Below, one piece after another: positions 25,592 through 35,193 of a stretch of 64,000 bases of DNA. This DNA is from Candidatus Raymondbacteria bacterium RIFOXYA2_FULL_49_16 (lineage in GTDB: Bacteria > Fibrobacterota > OXYB2-FULL-49-7 > XYB2-FULL-49-35). Location: NCBI GenBank assembly GCA_001789205.1, contig MFYT01000007.1:1-64000 (forward strand). Direction: 5' to 3'. Each line of letters begins with the position of its first letter. The stretch's first letter is position 1. The notes under the pieces are model-generated. The model saw nothing but the letters and a program-made list of their open reading frames with translations, was not told the origin of the DNA and did not search any database. The translations under genes were made by a program, and so were the position numbers.

Positions 25592-26488
25592 TTATTCACC
25601 CGCTTGCCCGCATACGGAGAAATAGTGACTGAAAAACCTATCACTGTCCACGGATAGTGCAATGGCATGCGGACCCGGTTTGGTCCCGGGTGTCCATAGA
25701 GTTTTCCCGCTGTATTTTCCTTCATGCAGATCTACAGTAACTTTTCCTTGAGCAAACCCGCATATGTTCGGATTGAAAATGGTTACAGCGGCAAGGGGAT
25801 CGTGAAAGGTGATAGTGTTGCGTTCCCGGAACCAGACACGGGCGAAGTCGAGCACCGGACGCAGCAGACGCGTCTGAAAGCGCTGTGTGACCTCGTCGGT
25901 ATTCATGACAACCTTGGTGGTCACGTCCAATCCTATAGACCGGTGCGTACGCACAGGCGCGTTGAACACGATCGCGGATGCGTGCGGATCGACCAGTGAA
26001 TTCCACTCTGCAAGGGGAAGCGTCCGGTCTTTCCGGTTAAAAACACCGATCATCATGACCAGGGCCTTTAGTAGATGCGGGATCTCCGGATCCACACAAA
26101 ACAGGAGTGCGATGTTGGTCATTGGCCCAATGGCCAGCAGGGTGATCTCTCCCGGGTGCTTCCGGATGGTTCGCCTCATGAAGTCAATGGCTTGACCCAG
26201 GGGAAACTTAGTGTCATGTTTCCACTTCCCAAGCGCCGCGGACTGGGGAACCAGAGGCTGTTTCTGAGGGATAATGAGCGGGTCCCGTGAGCCGGGGAAT
26301 ATAGGGATTTCCCTGCCTGCGAGCCTGCATAGCACGCTTGCGAGCATGGCGCGCTTCACGGTATCGCCGGTGACTGTTGTGATACCGAGCAGGTCGCATT
26401 TGGGCTGGGAAAGGAGATAGGCGAGACACACTGAGTCGTCGATGTCTGAACCAATGTCTGTGTCCAGGAGGATCTTTATTTTTTTCAT
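25592..26488 (-). CDS. inosine-uridine-preferring nucleoside hydrolase family protein
   Basis: A 298-residue nucleoside N-ribohydrolase of the IUNH family, which splits a nucleoside into base and ribose. The calcium-binding signature [10 protein letters not shown] is at residues 9-18, preceded by a single short beta strand. [10 protein letters not shown] and the late FHDPLAAV with the catalytic Asp/His region are also typical. The start is MKKIK at 26488; in-frame ATGs further upstream would add 53 residues and run into the promoter of the divergent gene. Base specificity cannot be read from the sequence. It is divergent from the SGNH hydrolase gene, sharing a 118-base intergenic region. Confidence 0.9.
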   Translation of the reverse strand: MKKIKILLDTDIGSDIDDSVCLAYLLSQPKCDLLGITTVTGDTVKRAMLASVLCRLAGREIPIFPGSRDPLIIPQKQPLVPQSAALGKWKHDTKFPLGQAIDFMRRTIRKHPGEITLLAIGPMTNIALLFCVDPEIPHLLKALVMMIGVFNRKDRTLPLAEWNSLVDPHASAIVFNAPVRTHRSIGLDVTTKVVMNTDEVTQRFQTRLLRPVLDFARVWFRERNTITFHDPLAAVTIFNPNICGFAQGKVTVDLHEGKYSGKTLWTPGTKPGPHAIALSVDSDRFFSHYFSVCGQAGE

Positions 26489-26553
26489 TTGTCTAAAAAA
26501 ATACACCTTCCAGCCCTGAAAAACAAGTCTGAGAATAGGCGTGAGCGATTCAT

Positions 26554-26582
26554 TTGACAATGAGTAAGAATTGGTATATATT
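26554..26582 (+). promoter_or_regulatory. sigma-70-type promoter of the SGNH hydrolase gene
   Basis: A perfect TTGACA at 26554-26559 and TATATT at 26577-26582 are separated by 17 bases. The ATG lies 25 bases downstream behind a G-rich ribosome site. One of the best promoter matches in the window. Confidence 0.8.
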
Positions 26583-26606
26583 AAATAAAAAGAAAGTGGG
26601 GGTATT

Positions 26607-28673
26607 ATGAGACAATGCGTCCTTTCCCTGTTTTTGCTTTCATCCATCGCATGCGCAGGCGGGTTAACAGGTCATACGGGAACAAATATCGACATCTACT
26701 GCGCGGAATTCACTCCTGAAATGGTCACGTATCTTAAAACCCTGAATGCCAAGTGGAACCTCAATAGCGGATGGAGCAAATACCGGACTATAACGTTTGG
26801 TAACAGCATCACGGTTGACGGCAATCACTGGTCGCCGCTTGCGAATAACGTCACCGGTATTGCGAACGCCACGGACATCAACGCATTCAAGGATTCCACC
26901 ATCAACCTGGGTACATGGATAGCAAACGGCAAGGTCGCGGAGAGCGGTCGCACTATACAATGGGTCTCCAAACAGGTCGCCTCAGCGCTTTCAAACCGCA
27001 AGCCCATGTTTGCGGTGATAATGATAGGCACCAACGATATTTCCATCAGCCATCCGCCTGCCGACCAATGCGAACCGTCGAATGACTGTTGGGGAGATAC
27101 GGTGCATTACAAACAAATCACCGACCAGCTTATCAATGTTGGCGTCATTCCTATTATAACCACCATTCCTCCAATCGATTTTTCGCTTATGGGCAATGCG
27201 TCAAACAGGGAACCCGCGTTGAGGGCATACAACAATAATCTCCGAACCTTTGCTGAAAACCACAAGTTCCCTCTCATCGATCTCCACCGGTGGAGCGATG
27301 ACCACGGTCCTGTATCAGCCCTTTTAGGCGATTGGGCGCATCCGTCTGGATGTAGCGACGGATCAGCCAGCTTTTCCGACAATTGCCTTGACGGTGGTTC
27401 GTCCGGCGGGCTTCAAAACGTGCGTAACTATATGATTATTATGGCTGTTAACGACTTGATACGATATGTGGTTTTTAACGAACCTGTTCCGGTGGACACT
27501 ATTCCCCCCGGTGTTGTTACAAACCTTTCCGCAATAACCGGCGCGGGCAATGGAACAGTGGTTCTTTCCTGGACCGCTCCTGGCAGTGACAGTACCGGCG
27601 GCCGGTATGTCCGGTCCCTTGATATACGATATTCGCAGAGCAATATAACAGAGCAAAATTTTTCTTCTCTTCCCAGACTGCCTAACATTCCCAAGCCGGT
27701 CTTGTCCGGCACCTTGCAAAGCATGAACGTCCTCAATCTCACTCCGGGACAAACCTATTATTTTGCCATGAAGGCCGCGGACCGTACCGATACCAGCGCT
27801 CTCTCCAATGTAGCGAGCGTGCAGGCCAGGTCTGGACTGCCGCTGGTGAAGGACAGCGTACGCCTCGATGCCTATCAGGATACTTATTTCAAAAAGAACG
27901 AAACCGACAACAAGGGCGGCCTTGCTTGGCTTTCGCTCAGTTCAGCATATAATGGAATCACCTATTTGCGTTTCGATATGTCCGTCTGTACAAAAATGCC
28001 CGATTCAGCGGTCATTGTTTTGCAGCCCTGTGAATGGGGCGCCACCACGTTCCAATACACGACAGTGATCCGGCCCGTGACCAAAGCCATGACCGAAGAC
28101 GCCTTTTTTGCAGGAGGGCCCATTGCCTTCTGGCTAGGAAACGCCTTGGAATATCCTTCAGCATCATATACAGGCCCCTATAACGGCCAGACCAAGTACT
28201 ATTTTCCCGTTGCGCGTGAAGCCATTCAGATGTATGCGCAGGGAACGGCCTATGGCCTTGCCATTATCAATACAGACAGCGCCAATGCGGCCAATCAGTT
28301 CTGGAGCAAGGACCGGGGGGCCGCTGAAAGTCCCTATATGATAGTGTATTCGGGATTGGACAATGTTTCCGCCGAACAGCCGGATGACTTTTCCGTTGGT
28401 CCGGCAATACTCACAGTCATGCCCAATCCATTCAATCCGTCAACTACAATAACGATTTCGAATTGCAAGTCGCACATTGCGGAAGAGGAATTGAAAATAT
28501 ACAACGTTAAAGGGGAAATGGTTGACGATTTGTCCTTATTGATTAACAACGCAGAATTTCCAATTCGTAATTCCATCATATGGGATGCGTCCCGCCGGCA
28601 AAGCGGCGTGTATGTTGTCAAGGCAAAGATTGGTGGCCAGGTTCTGACAAAGACAATTACGTTTCTTAAATAA
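26607..28673 (+). CDS. secreted SGNH hydrolase with FN3-like and DNRLRE-like domains and sorting module
   Basis: A 688-residue exported protein with a signal peptide (about 1-18). Residues about 55-280 are an SGNH/GDSL esterase-like domain: [10 protein letters not shown] supplies the nucleophile Ser, [10 protein letters not shown] matches block III, and GDWAHPSG supplies Asp and His. Residues about 297-400 resemble fibronectin type III ([26 protein letters not shown]). Residues about 415-590 look like a DNRLRE-type beta-sandwich ([13 protein letters not shown]). The C-terminus from [12 protein letters not shown] to TITFLK is the sorting module. Family members often remove acetyl or other esters from polysaccharides; the substrate is unknown. 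It has its own promoter. Confidence 0.85.
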   Translation: MRQCVLSLFLLSSIACAGGLTGHTGTNIDIYCAEFTPEMVTYLKTLNAKWNLNSGWSKYRTITFGNSITVDGNHWSPLANNVTGIANATDINAFKDSTINLGTWIANGKVAESGRTIQWVSKQVASALSNRKPMFAVIMIGTNDISISHPPADQCEPSNDCWGDTVHYKQITDQLINVGVIPIITTIPPIDFSLMGNASNREPALRAYNNNLRTFAENHKFPLIDLHRWSDDHGPVSALLGDWAHPSGCSDGSASFSDNCLDGGSSGGLQNVRNYMIIMAVNDLIRYVVFNEPVPVDTIPPGVVTNLSAITGAGNGTVVLSWTAPGSDSTGGRYVRSLDIRYSQSNITEQNFSSLPRLPNIPKPVLSGTLQSMNVLNLTPGQTYYFAMKAADRTDTSALSNVASVQARSGLPLVKDSVRLDAYQDTYFKKNETDNKGGLAWLSLSSAYNGITYLRFDMSVCTKMPDSAVIVLQPCEWGATTFQYTTVIRPVTKAMTEDAFFAGGPIAFWLGNALEYPSASYTGPYNGQTKYYFPVAREAIQMYAQGTAYGLAIINTDSANAANQFWSKDRGAAESPYMIVYSGLDNVSAEQPDDFSVGPAILTVMPNPFNPSTTITISNCKSHIAEEELKIYNVKGEMVDDLSLLINNAEFPIRNSIIWDASRRQSGVYVVKAKIGGQVLTKTITFLK

Positions 28674-28695
28674 GTACCAAATTGACCAAATAACG

Positions 28696-29595
28696 TCAGC
28701 GGAAGGCTTTCCGGCAAATCCAGGCGGCAAAGGTGATGCAGGCGGCGCCGATCATAAAACGGAGTCCTGGCGGGGTATTGAGATAGAGACCAGATACGCA
28801 GGTGGCTAGTATAGGGGTAAAATAAGAAGCGGAAGCCACCAGTACCATGTCGCCTTTGCGCATGGCCAGTTCAAAGAAAAGATACGCTGTAACGGTCAAT
28901 ACCGCCATGAGACCGGCCAACGCGAGTGTAGAGGCCGAAAAGACCGGATTTTCAGCAGCGCGCCATCTCAGGACCAGCAGTACAATTCCTGCAACAGCCA
29001 TGAATAGAAAAACCGCCGAGCCTTGGGCTTGCGCCGCATATTTCCGGCTGAAATTGGAATAGAGCCCCCACGTAAGAGCGCAGATGAACGCCAGACCATA
29101 GGGAAACGGATTGTGCGTCACTCGTGCGGCAGCGGCAGACAGATCGAGTCCAGAACTTAAGGCAACAATGACGCCCGAGCAAGCCAGCAGTACGCCCGGT
29201 AGCAGGAGCATTGTGGGCCGGGTAGACAGAATGGGCATTGAGAACAGCAGAATAAAGGTGGGCCAGAGATAGTTGATGAGCGCCACTTCGAGTGCTTGAT
29301 GCCGCGAGGCCGCGCTGGTCAGCGCCTGGTAGATACAAGGCATATAAAGCGCGAACAAAGAGCCGCAGACAACAAGGTACTTCCAGGAGAAGGAACGATA
29401 CACGCGAAGGCCATGCGGCAGGAGAAAGGCCTGCAACGTGAGTCCGGCCGCGCCGCCAGCTAGATATACTGCCGCGCCTGCTGAATAGGGACCCAGCCGT
29501 TCGCCGAGGACACGGACCATGCCCGGGGTCACACTCCATATGGCAAGTGCGATAAACCCAAGGAGAGTAAAAGACCGGGATGGGGAAATGGTCAT
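28696..29595 (-). CDS. EamA/DMT-superfamily transporter
   Basis: A 299-residue membrane protein with ten hydrophobic helices in two five-helix EamA repeats (the first begins LLGFIALAIWSVTPGMVRVLG, the second LAFICALTWGLYSNFSRKYA). The start at 29595 gives the normal family length; an in-frame extension to 29760 is not transporter-like and would cross the upstream region. A Pro-containing stretch ALINYLWPTFILLFS is typical of aromatic amino-acid exporters of the YddG type, so amino-acid export is possible. The ribosome site is weak. It is convergent with the SGNH gene and divergent from the CvpA-like gene. Confidence 0.85.
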   Translation of the reverse strand: MTISPSRSFTLLGFIALAIWSVTPGMVRVLGERLGPYSAGAAVYLAGGAAGLTLQAFLLPHGLRVYRSFSWKYLVVCGSLFALYMPCIYQALTSAASRHQALEVALINYLWPTFILLFSMPILSTRPTMLLLPGVLLACSGVIVALSSGLDLSAAAARVTHNPFPYGLAFICALTWGLYSNFSRKYAAQAQGSAVFLFMAVAGIVLLVLRWRAAENPVFSASTLALAGLMAVLTVTAYLFFELAMRKGDMVLVASASYFTPILATCVSGLYLNTPPGLRFMIGAACITFAAWICRKAFR

Positions 29596-29765
29596 GGTGT
29601 TACAATGTGGAAGGCATGGTCTTTTTGGATTTGCATGTTTGTTAAGAAAAATAACCCTTGCATACGTGTGAAACAAGGGAAAATGAAAAACCGCTTTTTC
29701 GCACTGGCGTCTGGATACCTGGAAATCATTGATTTCGTTTACCTTATTTGTTATTTTCATTGTAA

Positions 29766-30284
29766 ATGAATTGGTTGGACCTGATCATTCTTGTTGTGCT
29801 TGCTGTTTGTATTTTCCTCGGAGTAAAACGAGGGGTCTTTCAAAGCCTTTTCAGTCTTCTTGCGATTATTGCGGCTTTTTATCTTGCCAGCTACATTTCA
29901 GTCATGTTCAGTCACATAATAGGAAACAACAAACTTATCAGTTGGGTGGTTTTTACAGGAATTTTTATCGGATCAGCTATCTTATTGATGTTCATTGGCA
30001 AATTCATCCGGTTTATCGCCATTACGGTTCTTTCCGGACTTATTGATCGGCTTGGCGGTTTTGCCATCGGAGCACTGCAGGGTATTGTGATCTGCGGTCT
30101 CCTGCTTTTCGGCGTATTGGTCCTTGGGTTTGAAAAATCAGGCCCAATCAAAGGTTCTGCCATTGCTCCGGCTATTCTTGTGTCTATCAAGGGTTTGGTG
30201 GCCGGCACCCCAATAGGAATCAAGAACCGTTTTGACGAGAAGCTCAAAGAAACCCTCAAAGCAGGCAAAGAACTTATTAAATAG
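29766..30284 (+). CDS. CvpA family membrane protein
   Basis: A 172-residue protein with four predicted membrane helices. The opening MNWLDLIILVVLAVCIFLGVKRG is typical of CvpA (colicin V production protein) homologues, and the family helix-2 and helix-4 pattern (LASYISVMF, GGFAIGALQGIVI) follows. CvpA proteins are implicated in envelope stress and biofilm functions, but their molecular role is unclear. No clear ribosome site precedes the ATG. It is the last gene before the gene-expression block. Confidence 0.85.
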   Translation: MNWLDLIILVVLAVCIFLGVKRGVFQSLFSLLAIIAAFYLASYISVMFSHIIGNNKLISWVVFTGIFIGSAILLMFIGKFIRFIAITVLSGLIDRLGGFAIGALQGIVICGLLLFGVLVLGFEKSGPIKGSAIAPAILVSIKGLVAGTPIGIKNRFDEKLKETLKAGKELIK

Positions 30285-30338
30285 TAGCCCCAGTTTTAGC
30301 GAAATTCGTGCCCATATCTGTAACTTCAAAAATATTAT

Positions 30339-30368
30339 TTGACATCAACTTTTTAAATAATTTATACT
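30339..30368 (+). promoter_or_regulatory. promoter of the tRNA-tuf block
   Basis: A perfect TTGACA at 30339-30344 and TATACT at 30363-30368 are separated by 18 bases. The predicted start near 30375 lies about 23 bases before the first tRNA. This matches the strong promoters expected for stable RNA and tuf transcription. Confidence 0.8.
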
Positions 30369-30397
30369 TAACGGTCTATATTCACGGGGATTGTATT

Positions 30398-30470
30398 GCC
30401 TGCGTAGCTCAGTTGGTAGAGCAGCTGATTTGTAATCAGCTTGTCGGCGGTTCGATTCCGTTCGCAGGCT
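30398..30470 (+). tRNA. tRNA-Thr (anticodon TGT)
   Basis: A 73-base cloverleaf with acceptor stem GCCTGCG pairing with CGCAGGC, discriminator T, a D-loop with AGCTCAGTTGG, anticodon stem GCTGA/TCAGC around TTTGTAA, and T-arm GTTCGATTC. The terminal CCA is not encoded. First of four tRNAs in front of tuf. Confidence 0.96.
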
Positions 30471-30498
30471 TGGATAATAGCTTTTCTTTGAAATGTAT

Positions 30499-30581
30499 GG
30501 ACAGATGCCCGAGTGGTTAAAGGGGACGGACTGTAAATCCGTTGGCAATTGTCTACGGTGGTTCAAATCCACCTCTGTCCA
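30499..30581 (+). tRNA. tRNA-Tyr (anticodon GTA)
   Basis: An 83-base class II tRNA with a long variable arm. Acceptor GGACAGA pairs with TCTGTCC, discriminator A. The anticodon loop CTGTAAA reads GTA, and the T-arm is GGTTCAAATCC. CCA is not encoded. Confidence 0.96.
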
Positions 30582-30588
30582 TTTTTTT

Positions 30589-30660
30589 GCGGGCGTAACT
30601 CAATGGTAGAGTACCACCCTTCCAAGGTGGTCGTTGTGAGTTCGAATCTCATCGCCCGCT
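30589..30660 (+). tRNA. tRNA-Gly (anticodon TCC)
   Basis: A 72-base cloverleaf with acceptor GCGGGCG pairing with CGCCCGC, anticodon stem CCACC/GGTGG around CTTCCAA, T-arm GAGTTCGAATCTC and discriminator T. CCA is not encoded. Confidence 0.96.
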
Positions 30661-30667
30661 GGTACTC

Positions 30668-30741
30668 GCCCAAGTAGCTCAGTCGGTAGAGCACGTCCTT
30701 GGTAAGGACGAGGTTCACGGGTTCGAATCCCGTCTTGGGCT
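30668..30741 (+). tRNA. tRNA-Thr (anticodon GGT)
   Basis: A 74-base cloverleaf with acceptor GCCCAAG pairing with CTTGGGC, anticodon stem CGTCC/GGACG around TTGGTAA, T-arm GGGTTCGAATCCC and discriminator T. CCA is not encoded. The tuf gene starts 63 bases further on. Confidence 0.96.
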
Positions 30742-30804
30742 CATTTGAGATAAGGCGTACGATGTACTTAAATCGTAAAATAACAAATCTAAAAGGAGTC
30801 TTTC

Positions 30805-32010
30805 ATGGCAAAAGAAAAGTTTGAACGAAAGAAACCGCACGTCAATGTCGGTACCATAGGTCACGTTGACCACGGGAAAACCACGCTGACAGCAGCCATT
30901 ACCGCTGTCATGGCGACAAAGGGTCTGGCGAAGTTCATTTCGTACGATCAGGTGGCCAAAGCCTCCGAATCCCAGGGCCGCCGCGATGAAACCAAAATTC
31001 TTACTATCGCGACATCGCATGTTGAGTACGAGTCTGATAATCGCCACTACGCGCATGTCGATTGCCCCGGCCACGCAGACTATGTTAAGAATATGATTAC
31101 TGGCGCCGCCCAAATGGACGGTGCTATCCTTGTTGTCAGCGCTGCCGATGGCCCAATGCCCCAGACGCGCGAACACATTCTGCTTGCCCGTCAGGTAAAC
31201 GTGCCCTATATCGTCGTCTTTCTGAACAAAGTCGACGTTGTTGACGATCCAGAGCTCCTCGATTTGGTCGAGCTCGAAATCCGCGAACTTTTATCAAAGT
31301 ACCAGTTCCCAGGTGACACAGCGCCCATTATCAGAGGCAGCGCTCTTGGCGCTCTACAAAACCCCACGGATCCCGAGAAAACAAAAGCTATATTCGAGCT
31401 GCTTGATGCGGTCGATAAAAACGTTCCGCTTCCCAAGCGTGATGTCGATAAACCCTTCCTTTTACCCGTCGAAGATGTTTTTAGCATTACAGGACGCGGT
31501 ACTGTGGGTACCGGCCGTATCGAACGCGGCAAGGTCAAAGTCGGTGAAGAACTCGAAATCGTGGGTCTCAGGGACACGCGGAAAACTGTTTGTACTGGTG
31601 TCGAGATGTTCCGTAAGTTGCTCGATTATGGTGAAGCTGGCGACAATGTTGGTCTCCTTCTCCGCGGCGTCGACAAGGAAGAGCTCGAACGCGGCATGGT
31701 ACTTGCAAAACCCGGTTCGGTCACGCCGCACCGTAAGTTTAAGGCCGAGGTATACGTGCTCACCAAGGAAGAAGGTGGACGCCATACACCGTTTTTCAAC
31801 AACTACCGTCCCCAGTTTTATTTCCGCACCACAGATGTCACGGGCTCCATCAAACTGAACCCGGGTACGGAAATGATTATGCCGGGTGACAACACAAATA
31901 TTGAAGTTGAACTCATTTCGAGCATCGCCTTGGAAAAAGGCAACCGGTTTGCGGTCCGCGAGGGCGGTCGTACCGTGGGCGCCGGCGTTGTTCTCGATAT
32001 CATTGAATAG
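30805..32010 (+). CDS. tuf: elongation factor Tu
   Basis: The 401-residue GTPase that delivers aminoacyl-tRNA to the ribosome. GHVDHGKT (P-loop, 19-26), [12 protein letters not shown] and the domain 2/3 motifs ([37 protein letters not shown]) are all present. Unusual: switch I reads [11 protein letters not shown] (58-68) where most EF-Tu have EEKARGITI. The GTP/Mg-contacting Thr (T67) is kept, but the Glu-Arg-x-x-Gly signature is lost. fusA in this window has the normal motif, so this is specific to EF-Tu. AAGGAG precedes the ATG. It is the only tuf in the window. Confidence 0.98.
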   Translation: MAKEKFERKKPHVNVGTIGHVDHGKTTLTAAITAVMATKGLAKFISYDQVAKASESQGRRDETKILTIATSHVEYESDNRHYAHVDCPGHADYVKNMITGAAQMDGAILVVSAADGPMPQTREHILLARQVNVPYIVVFLNKVDVVDDPELLDLVELEIRELLSKYQFPGDTAPIIRGSALGALQNPTDPEKTKAIFELLDAVDKNVPLPKRDVDKPFLLPVEDVFSITGRGTVGTGRIERGKVKVGEELEIVGLRDTRKTVCTGVEMFRKLLDYGEAGDNVGLLLRGVDKEELERGMVLAKPGSVTPHRKFKAEVYVLTKEEGGRHTPFFNNYRPQFYFRTTDVTGSIKLNPGTEMIMPGDNTNIEVELISSIALEKGNRFAVREGGRTVGAGVVLDIIE

Positions 32011-32018
32011 GGGAACTT

Positions 32019-32168
32019 GTGAGGGATATCATTACGCTCGAATGCACTGTGTGCAAAGACAGGAATTATTCAACCGACAAGAACAAACGCACGCATTCTG
32101 AGCGGGCTGAGTTCAAGAAATTCTGCCGCAAGTGCAACAAGCATACGGCGCACAAGGAAACTCGTTGA
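32019..32168 (+). CDS. rpmG: 50S ribosomal protein L33
   Basis: A 49-residue ribosomal protein with a GTG start behind AGGGGAA. It has the zinc-ribbon form, CTVC near the start and CRKC later, and the family tail KHTAHKETR. It lies 8 bases after tuf and 6 bases before tRNA-Trp, a common bacterial arrangement next to secE. Confidence 0.93.
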   Translation: MRDIITLECTVCKDRNYSTDKNKRTHSERAEFKKFCRKCNKHTAHKETR

Positions 32169-32174
32169 GAGAAT

Positions 32175-32247
32175 AGGTCTGTAGCTCAACTGGTAGAGTA
32201 GTGGTCTCCAAAACCATTGGTTGGGGGTTCAAATCCCTCCAGACCTG
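32175..32247 (+). tRNA. tRNA-Trp (anticodon CCA)
   Basis: A 73-base cloverleaf with acceptor AGGTCTG pairing with CAGACCT, discriminator G as expected for Trp, anticodon loop CTCCAAA, and T-arm GGGTTCAAATCCC. CCA tail not encoded. Located between rpmG and secE. Confidence 0.96.
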
Positions 32248-32258
32248 TTAAAAAAATT

Positions 32259-32444
32259 ATGCAAAAACTAATTCTGTATCTGAACGATGTCGTGGCCGAA
32301 CTGAAAAAGGTCGTCTGGCCTACTCGAGACATGCTTACTCAGTCTACAATTATCGTCATTGTGATAAGTCTCCTCTTTTCGATTTATATCCTGGGCGTCG
32401 ATAAAGTGCTCAATTTTATTGTTGGATTCATTTTGCGGGAATAG
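32259..32444 (+). CDS. secE: preprotein translocase subunit SecE
   Basis: A 61-residue single-span SecE. The amphipathic segment VVAELKKVVWPTRDMLTQST is the family hallmark, followed by one membrane helix. It clamps the SecY channel encoded further down this block. The start is ATG 32259; the in-frame ATG at 32217 lies inside tRNA-Trp. No good ribosome site is visible, only an A-run. Confidence 0.92.
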   Translation: MQKLILYLNDVVAELKKVVWPTRDMLTQSTIIVIVISLLFSIYILGVDKVLNFIVGFILRE

Positions 32445-32454
32445 GATTACCTGT

Positions 32455-32982
32455 ATGGCGAAAAAATGGTATGTGGTGCACACGCTTTCCGGTCACGAAG
32501 CGCGCGTAAAATCCCATCTCGAGCACGTCATTGATAGCGAGGAAATGAAGGATCAGTTCGGCCAGATCCTGCTGCCTACGCAGGAAGTACTCACTATAAA
32601 GAAAGGCAAACGGGTCACACAGACCAAGAAATTTTTTCCGAGCTATCTGGTCATCGAGATGGAAGACAACGCTCAGACCGTGCACCTTGTCACCTCGACC
32701 CCCGGTGTTACTAATTTCATCGGGGGTAAGAAACCCCAGCCCCTCAAGGCCGCTGAGGTGGAGCGCATCATTGGCCAGATTGATCCGCAAAAGCGCAAAC
32801 AGGAGTCCGATATCCCATTCCTTATCGGCGACGCGGTTAAAATCAAAGATGGTCCGTTTCGCGAGTTTGACGGAACGGTAGATGAAATTTCGGTTGAAAA
32901 AGGAAAACTCAAGGTCATGGTGAGCGTTTTTGGACGGCTCACCCCTGTGGAACTCGATTTTCTGCAGGTCACTCCGTTGTAA
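32455..32982 (+). CDS. nusG: transcription termination/antitermination protein NusG
   Basis: A 175-residue NusG. The NGN domain begins MAKKWYVVHTLSGHEARVK, and TPGVTNFIGG and the KOW domain (FLIGDAVKIKDGPFREFDGTV) are present. It binds RNA polymerase and couples it to Rho or the ribosome. The start at 32455 is set by the family N-terminus. It follows secE by 10 bases, as in most bacteria. Confidence 0.97.
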   Translation: MAKKWYVVHTLSGHEARVKSHLEHVIDSEEMKDQFGQILLPTQEVLTIKKGKRVTQTKKFFPSYLVIEMEDNAQTVHLVTSTPGVTNFIGGKKPQPLKAAEVERIIGQIDPQKRKQESDIPFLIGDAVKIKDGPFREFDGTVDEISVEKGKLKVMVSVFGRLTPVELDFLQVTPL

Positions 32983-33002
32983 AGAGATAAAGGAAGGTAC
33001 CC

Positions 33003-33425
33003 GTGGCAAAGAAAGAAATCGCGAAAATAAAGCTGCAGATTCCGGCTGGATCAGCAAATCCCGCCCCGCCCGTTGGATCCGCCCTGGGTCCTCACGGCGT
33101 CAATATTATGGAATTTTGCAAGTCGTTCAATGCTAAAACACAGAACGACCGAGGCCTCATTATTCCGGTGGTTATCACGGTTTTCTCTGACCGGTCTTTC
33201 ACGTTTATTACCAAGACGCCTCCGGCGTCGATATTGTTGAAAAAATACGCCAAGCTTGAATCCGGTTCGGGTGAGCCAAACCGCGTCAAAGTGGGGAAGG
33301 TGACTAAGGCCCAGGTCAGGGAAATCGCCGAACTTAAAATGAAGGATCTCACGGCCGCAACCGTTGAAGCTGCCATGTCGCAGGTCGAAGGCACCGCACG
33401 CAGTATGGGCATTGAAGTGGTTTAA
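33003..33425 (+). CDS. rplK: 50S ribosomal protein L11
   Basis: A 140-residue L11 with a GTG start. The N-terminal domain reads [30 protein letters not shown], and the C-terminal rRNA-binding half ends with [16 protein letters not shown]. It forms the GTPase-associated centre and the target of thiopeptides. It follows nusG in the standard order. Confidence 0.98.
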   Translation: MAKKEIAKIKLQIPAGSANPAPPVGSALGPHGVNIMEFCKSFNAKTQNDRGLIIPVVITVFSDRSFTFITKTPPASILLKKYAKLESGSGEPNRVKVGKVTKAQVREIAELKMKDLTAATVEAAMSQVEGTARSMGIEVV

Positions 33426-33445
33426 CGGAATACAGGGGAAGAGCA

Positions 33446-34141
33446 ATGAAAGTCGCGAAACGCATCACCGCATACGCAAGCCTTGTTGACAAGGCAAAGG
33501 AATACTCTATTGAGGATGCTGTTAAGGTCCTCAAAGAGTGCCACAAAGTAAAATTTGACGAAACTGTCGACGTGGCGGTCCGTCTGGGTATCGATCCCAA
33601 AAAGTCGGATCAGGCCATCCGCGGAGCGGTTGCCATGCCGCATGGTTTGGGTAAAAAGGTTCGCGTCCTGGTTTTTGCCAAAGAGCCCAAGGCCGCTGAG
33701 GCCACGGCCGCAGGCGCCGATTATGTCGGCGCTGAAGATCTGGTTGAAAAAATCACAGGAGGCTGGCTCGATTTTGATGTGGTTGTCGCCACACCAGATA
33801 TGATGAAAATCATCGGTAAATTGGGGAAAATTCTTGGCACCAAGGGGCTCATGCCCAATCCCAAGACCGGAACAGTCACCATGGAAGTGGGTAAAACGGT
33901 CAAGGAACTGAAATCCGGCAAGGCGGTCTACCGAATTGACAAAGCCGGCATCATCCATTCGGCCGTGGGCAAAATATCTTTTGAAGCCACGGCACTCACT
34001 GAGAATATCAAAACGCTGATGCACGCGCTGGTAAAGGCGCGTCCCGCAACGGCAAAAGGTACGTTTATCCGGAAGATCAGTCTTTCCACTACCATGGGCC
34101 CGGGCCTCAAGCTCGACCGGTCCTTTCTGGAAGCCGCCTGA
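33446..34141 (+). CDS. rplA: 50S ribosomal protein L1
   Basis: A 231-residue L1 of the L1 stalk, with the two-domain pattern and the signature [15 protein letters not shown]. In many bacteria it represses its own operon by binding the mRNA leader. AGGGGAAGAG precedes the ATG, 20 bases after rplK. Confidence 0.98.
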   Translation: MKVAKRITAYASLVDKAKEYSIEDAVKVLKECHKVKFDETVDVAVRLGIDPKKSDQAIRGAVAMPHGLGKKVRVLVFAKEPKAAEATAAGADYVGAEDLVEKITGGWLDFDVVVATPDMMKIIGKLGKILGTKGLMPNPKTGTVTMEVGKTVKELKSGKAVYRIDKAGIIHSAVGKISFEATALTENIKTLMHALVKARPATAKGTFIRKISLSTTMGPGLKLDRSFLEAA

Positions 34142-34170
34142 TCACACTGCGCTAAGATCGGAGAACAGAC

Positions 34171-34707
34171 ATGAAATACAAAGTTGCTGACAAAGAAAAA
34201 GCCGTTAACGCTATGTGTGAACGGTTCAAAAAGTCCAATGCGGTATATCTTATCAACGCTCTTGGACTCACGGTCGAAGAATCCACGGAACTGCGCCGGA
34301 GACTCCGCGAGGCGGACGTGTATATGAAGGTGCAGAAAAATACGCTTCTTTCCCGTGCTTTCGCCAATGCTGGGATAACCGGTCTCGACGACTATCTCGT
34401 TGGTCCCACCGCGGTTGTGGTTGCAGGGGCCGACGAAGTCGCGCCAGCGCGTATCATCACCGAGTTTGCGAAGAAACAGGTTAAAAAACTTCCCGCGTTC
34501 AAGAGCGCGGTGGTCGAAGGCAAGGTGATATCCGAGAGCCAGATAGTCGTTCTTTCGACCCTGCCCAATAAAAAACAATTGCTCGGTATGCTGGCCTCGG
34601 CGCTCAATCAGCCCACGACCAAACTAGCCGCTGTCATGCAGGCGCTCACCACCCAGATCGCGTATGCGGTCCAGGCGGTCAAGGAACATAAGGAAAAACA
34701 GGAATAG
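34171..34707 (+). CDS. rplJ: 50S ribosomal protein L10
   Basis: A 178-residue L10, base of the L7/L12 stalk. The N-terminus (VYLINALGLTVEESTELRRRLREADV) and the C-terminal helix that binds L7/L12 dimers (ending YAVQAVKEHKEKQE) are present. It lies 29 bases after rplA and 42 before rplL. Confidence 0.97.
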   Translation: MKYKVADKEKAVNAMCERFKKSNAVYLINALGLTVEESTELRRRLREADVYMKVQKNTLLSRAFANAGITGLDDYLVGPTAVVVAGADEVAPARIITEFAKKQVKKLPAFKSAVVEGKVISESQIVVLSTLPNKKQLLGMLASALNQPTTKLAAVMQALTTQIAYAVQAVKEHKEKQE

Positions 34708-34749
34708 AAATACGACCAAATCATTTTCAGTACAAAAAAGGAGGTAGCT

Positions 34750-35130
34750 GTGTCCGCTGCATTGTCAAATGAAGAAATCGTAACTGCCATAGGGAACAAA
34801 ACAGTGCTGGAACTGTCAGAACTAGTCAAAATGATCGAGCAGACGTTTGGAGTAACCGCGGCCGCTCCGGTCGCCGTTGCCGCCGGCCCCGCAGCTGCTG
34901 CGCCCGCCGCCGAGGAACAGACTGAATTTGCTGTTGTTCTCGAAAGCGCCGGTCCCGATAAAATCAAGGTCATCAAAGTTGTGCGTGAAATCACTGGTCT
35001 TGGTCTCAAGGAGGCCAAAGACCTGGTCGATGGCGCTCCCAAGATGGTCAAAGATGCTCTGCCGAAAGCCGAGGCTGAGGAACTCAAGAAAAAAATTGAA
35101 GCACAGGGTGCCAAGGTTGTCTTGAAGTAA
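34750..35130 (+). CDS. rplL: 50S ribosomal protein L7/L12
   Basis: A 126-residue stalk protein with a GTG start behind GGAGGTAG. The N-terminal dimerisation helix, an Ala-rich hinge (about 37-56) and the C-terminal factor-binding domain ([24 protein letters not shown]) are complete. An 11-base tandem repeat, GAAGTAATTAT, covers its stop codon and the next 15 bases (35124-35145). Confidence 0.98.
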   Translation: MSAALSNEEIVTAIGNKTVLELSELVKMIEQTFGVTAAAPVAVAAGPAAAAPAAEEQTEFAVVLESAGPDKIKVIKVVREITGLGLKEAKDLVDGAPKMVKDALPKAEAEELKKKIEAQGAKVVLK

Positions 35131-35193
35131 TTATGAAGTAATTATAAAGAGCAGCCCTGTTAAAGCAACCCTCTTTGTATTGAAAGGACCTCA

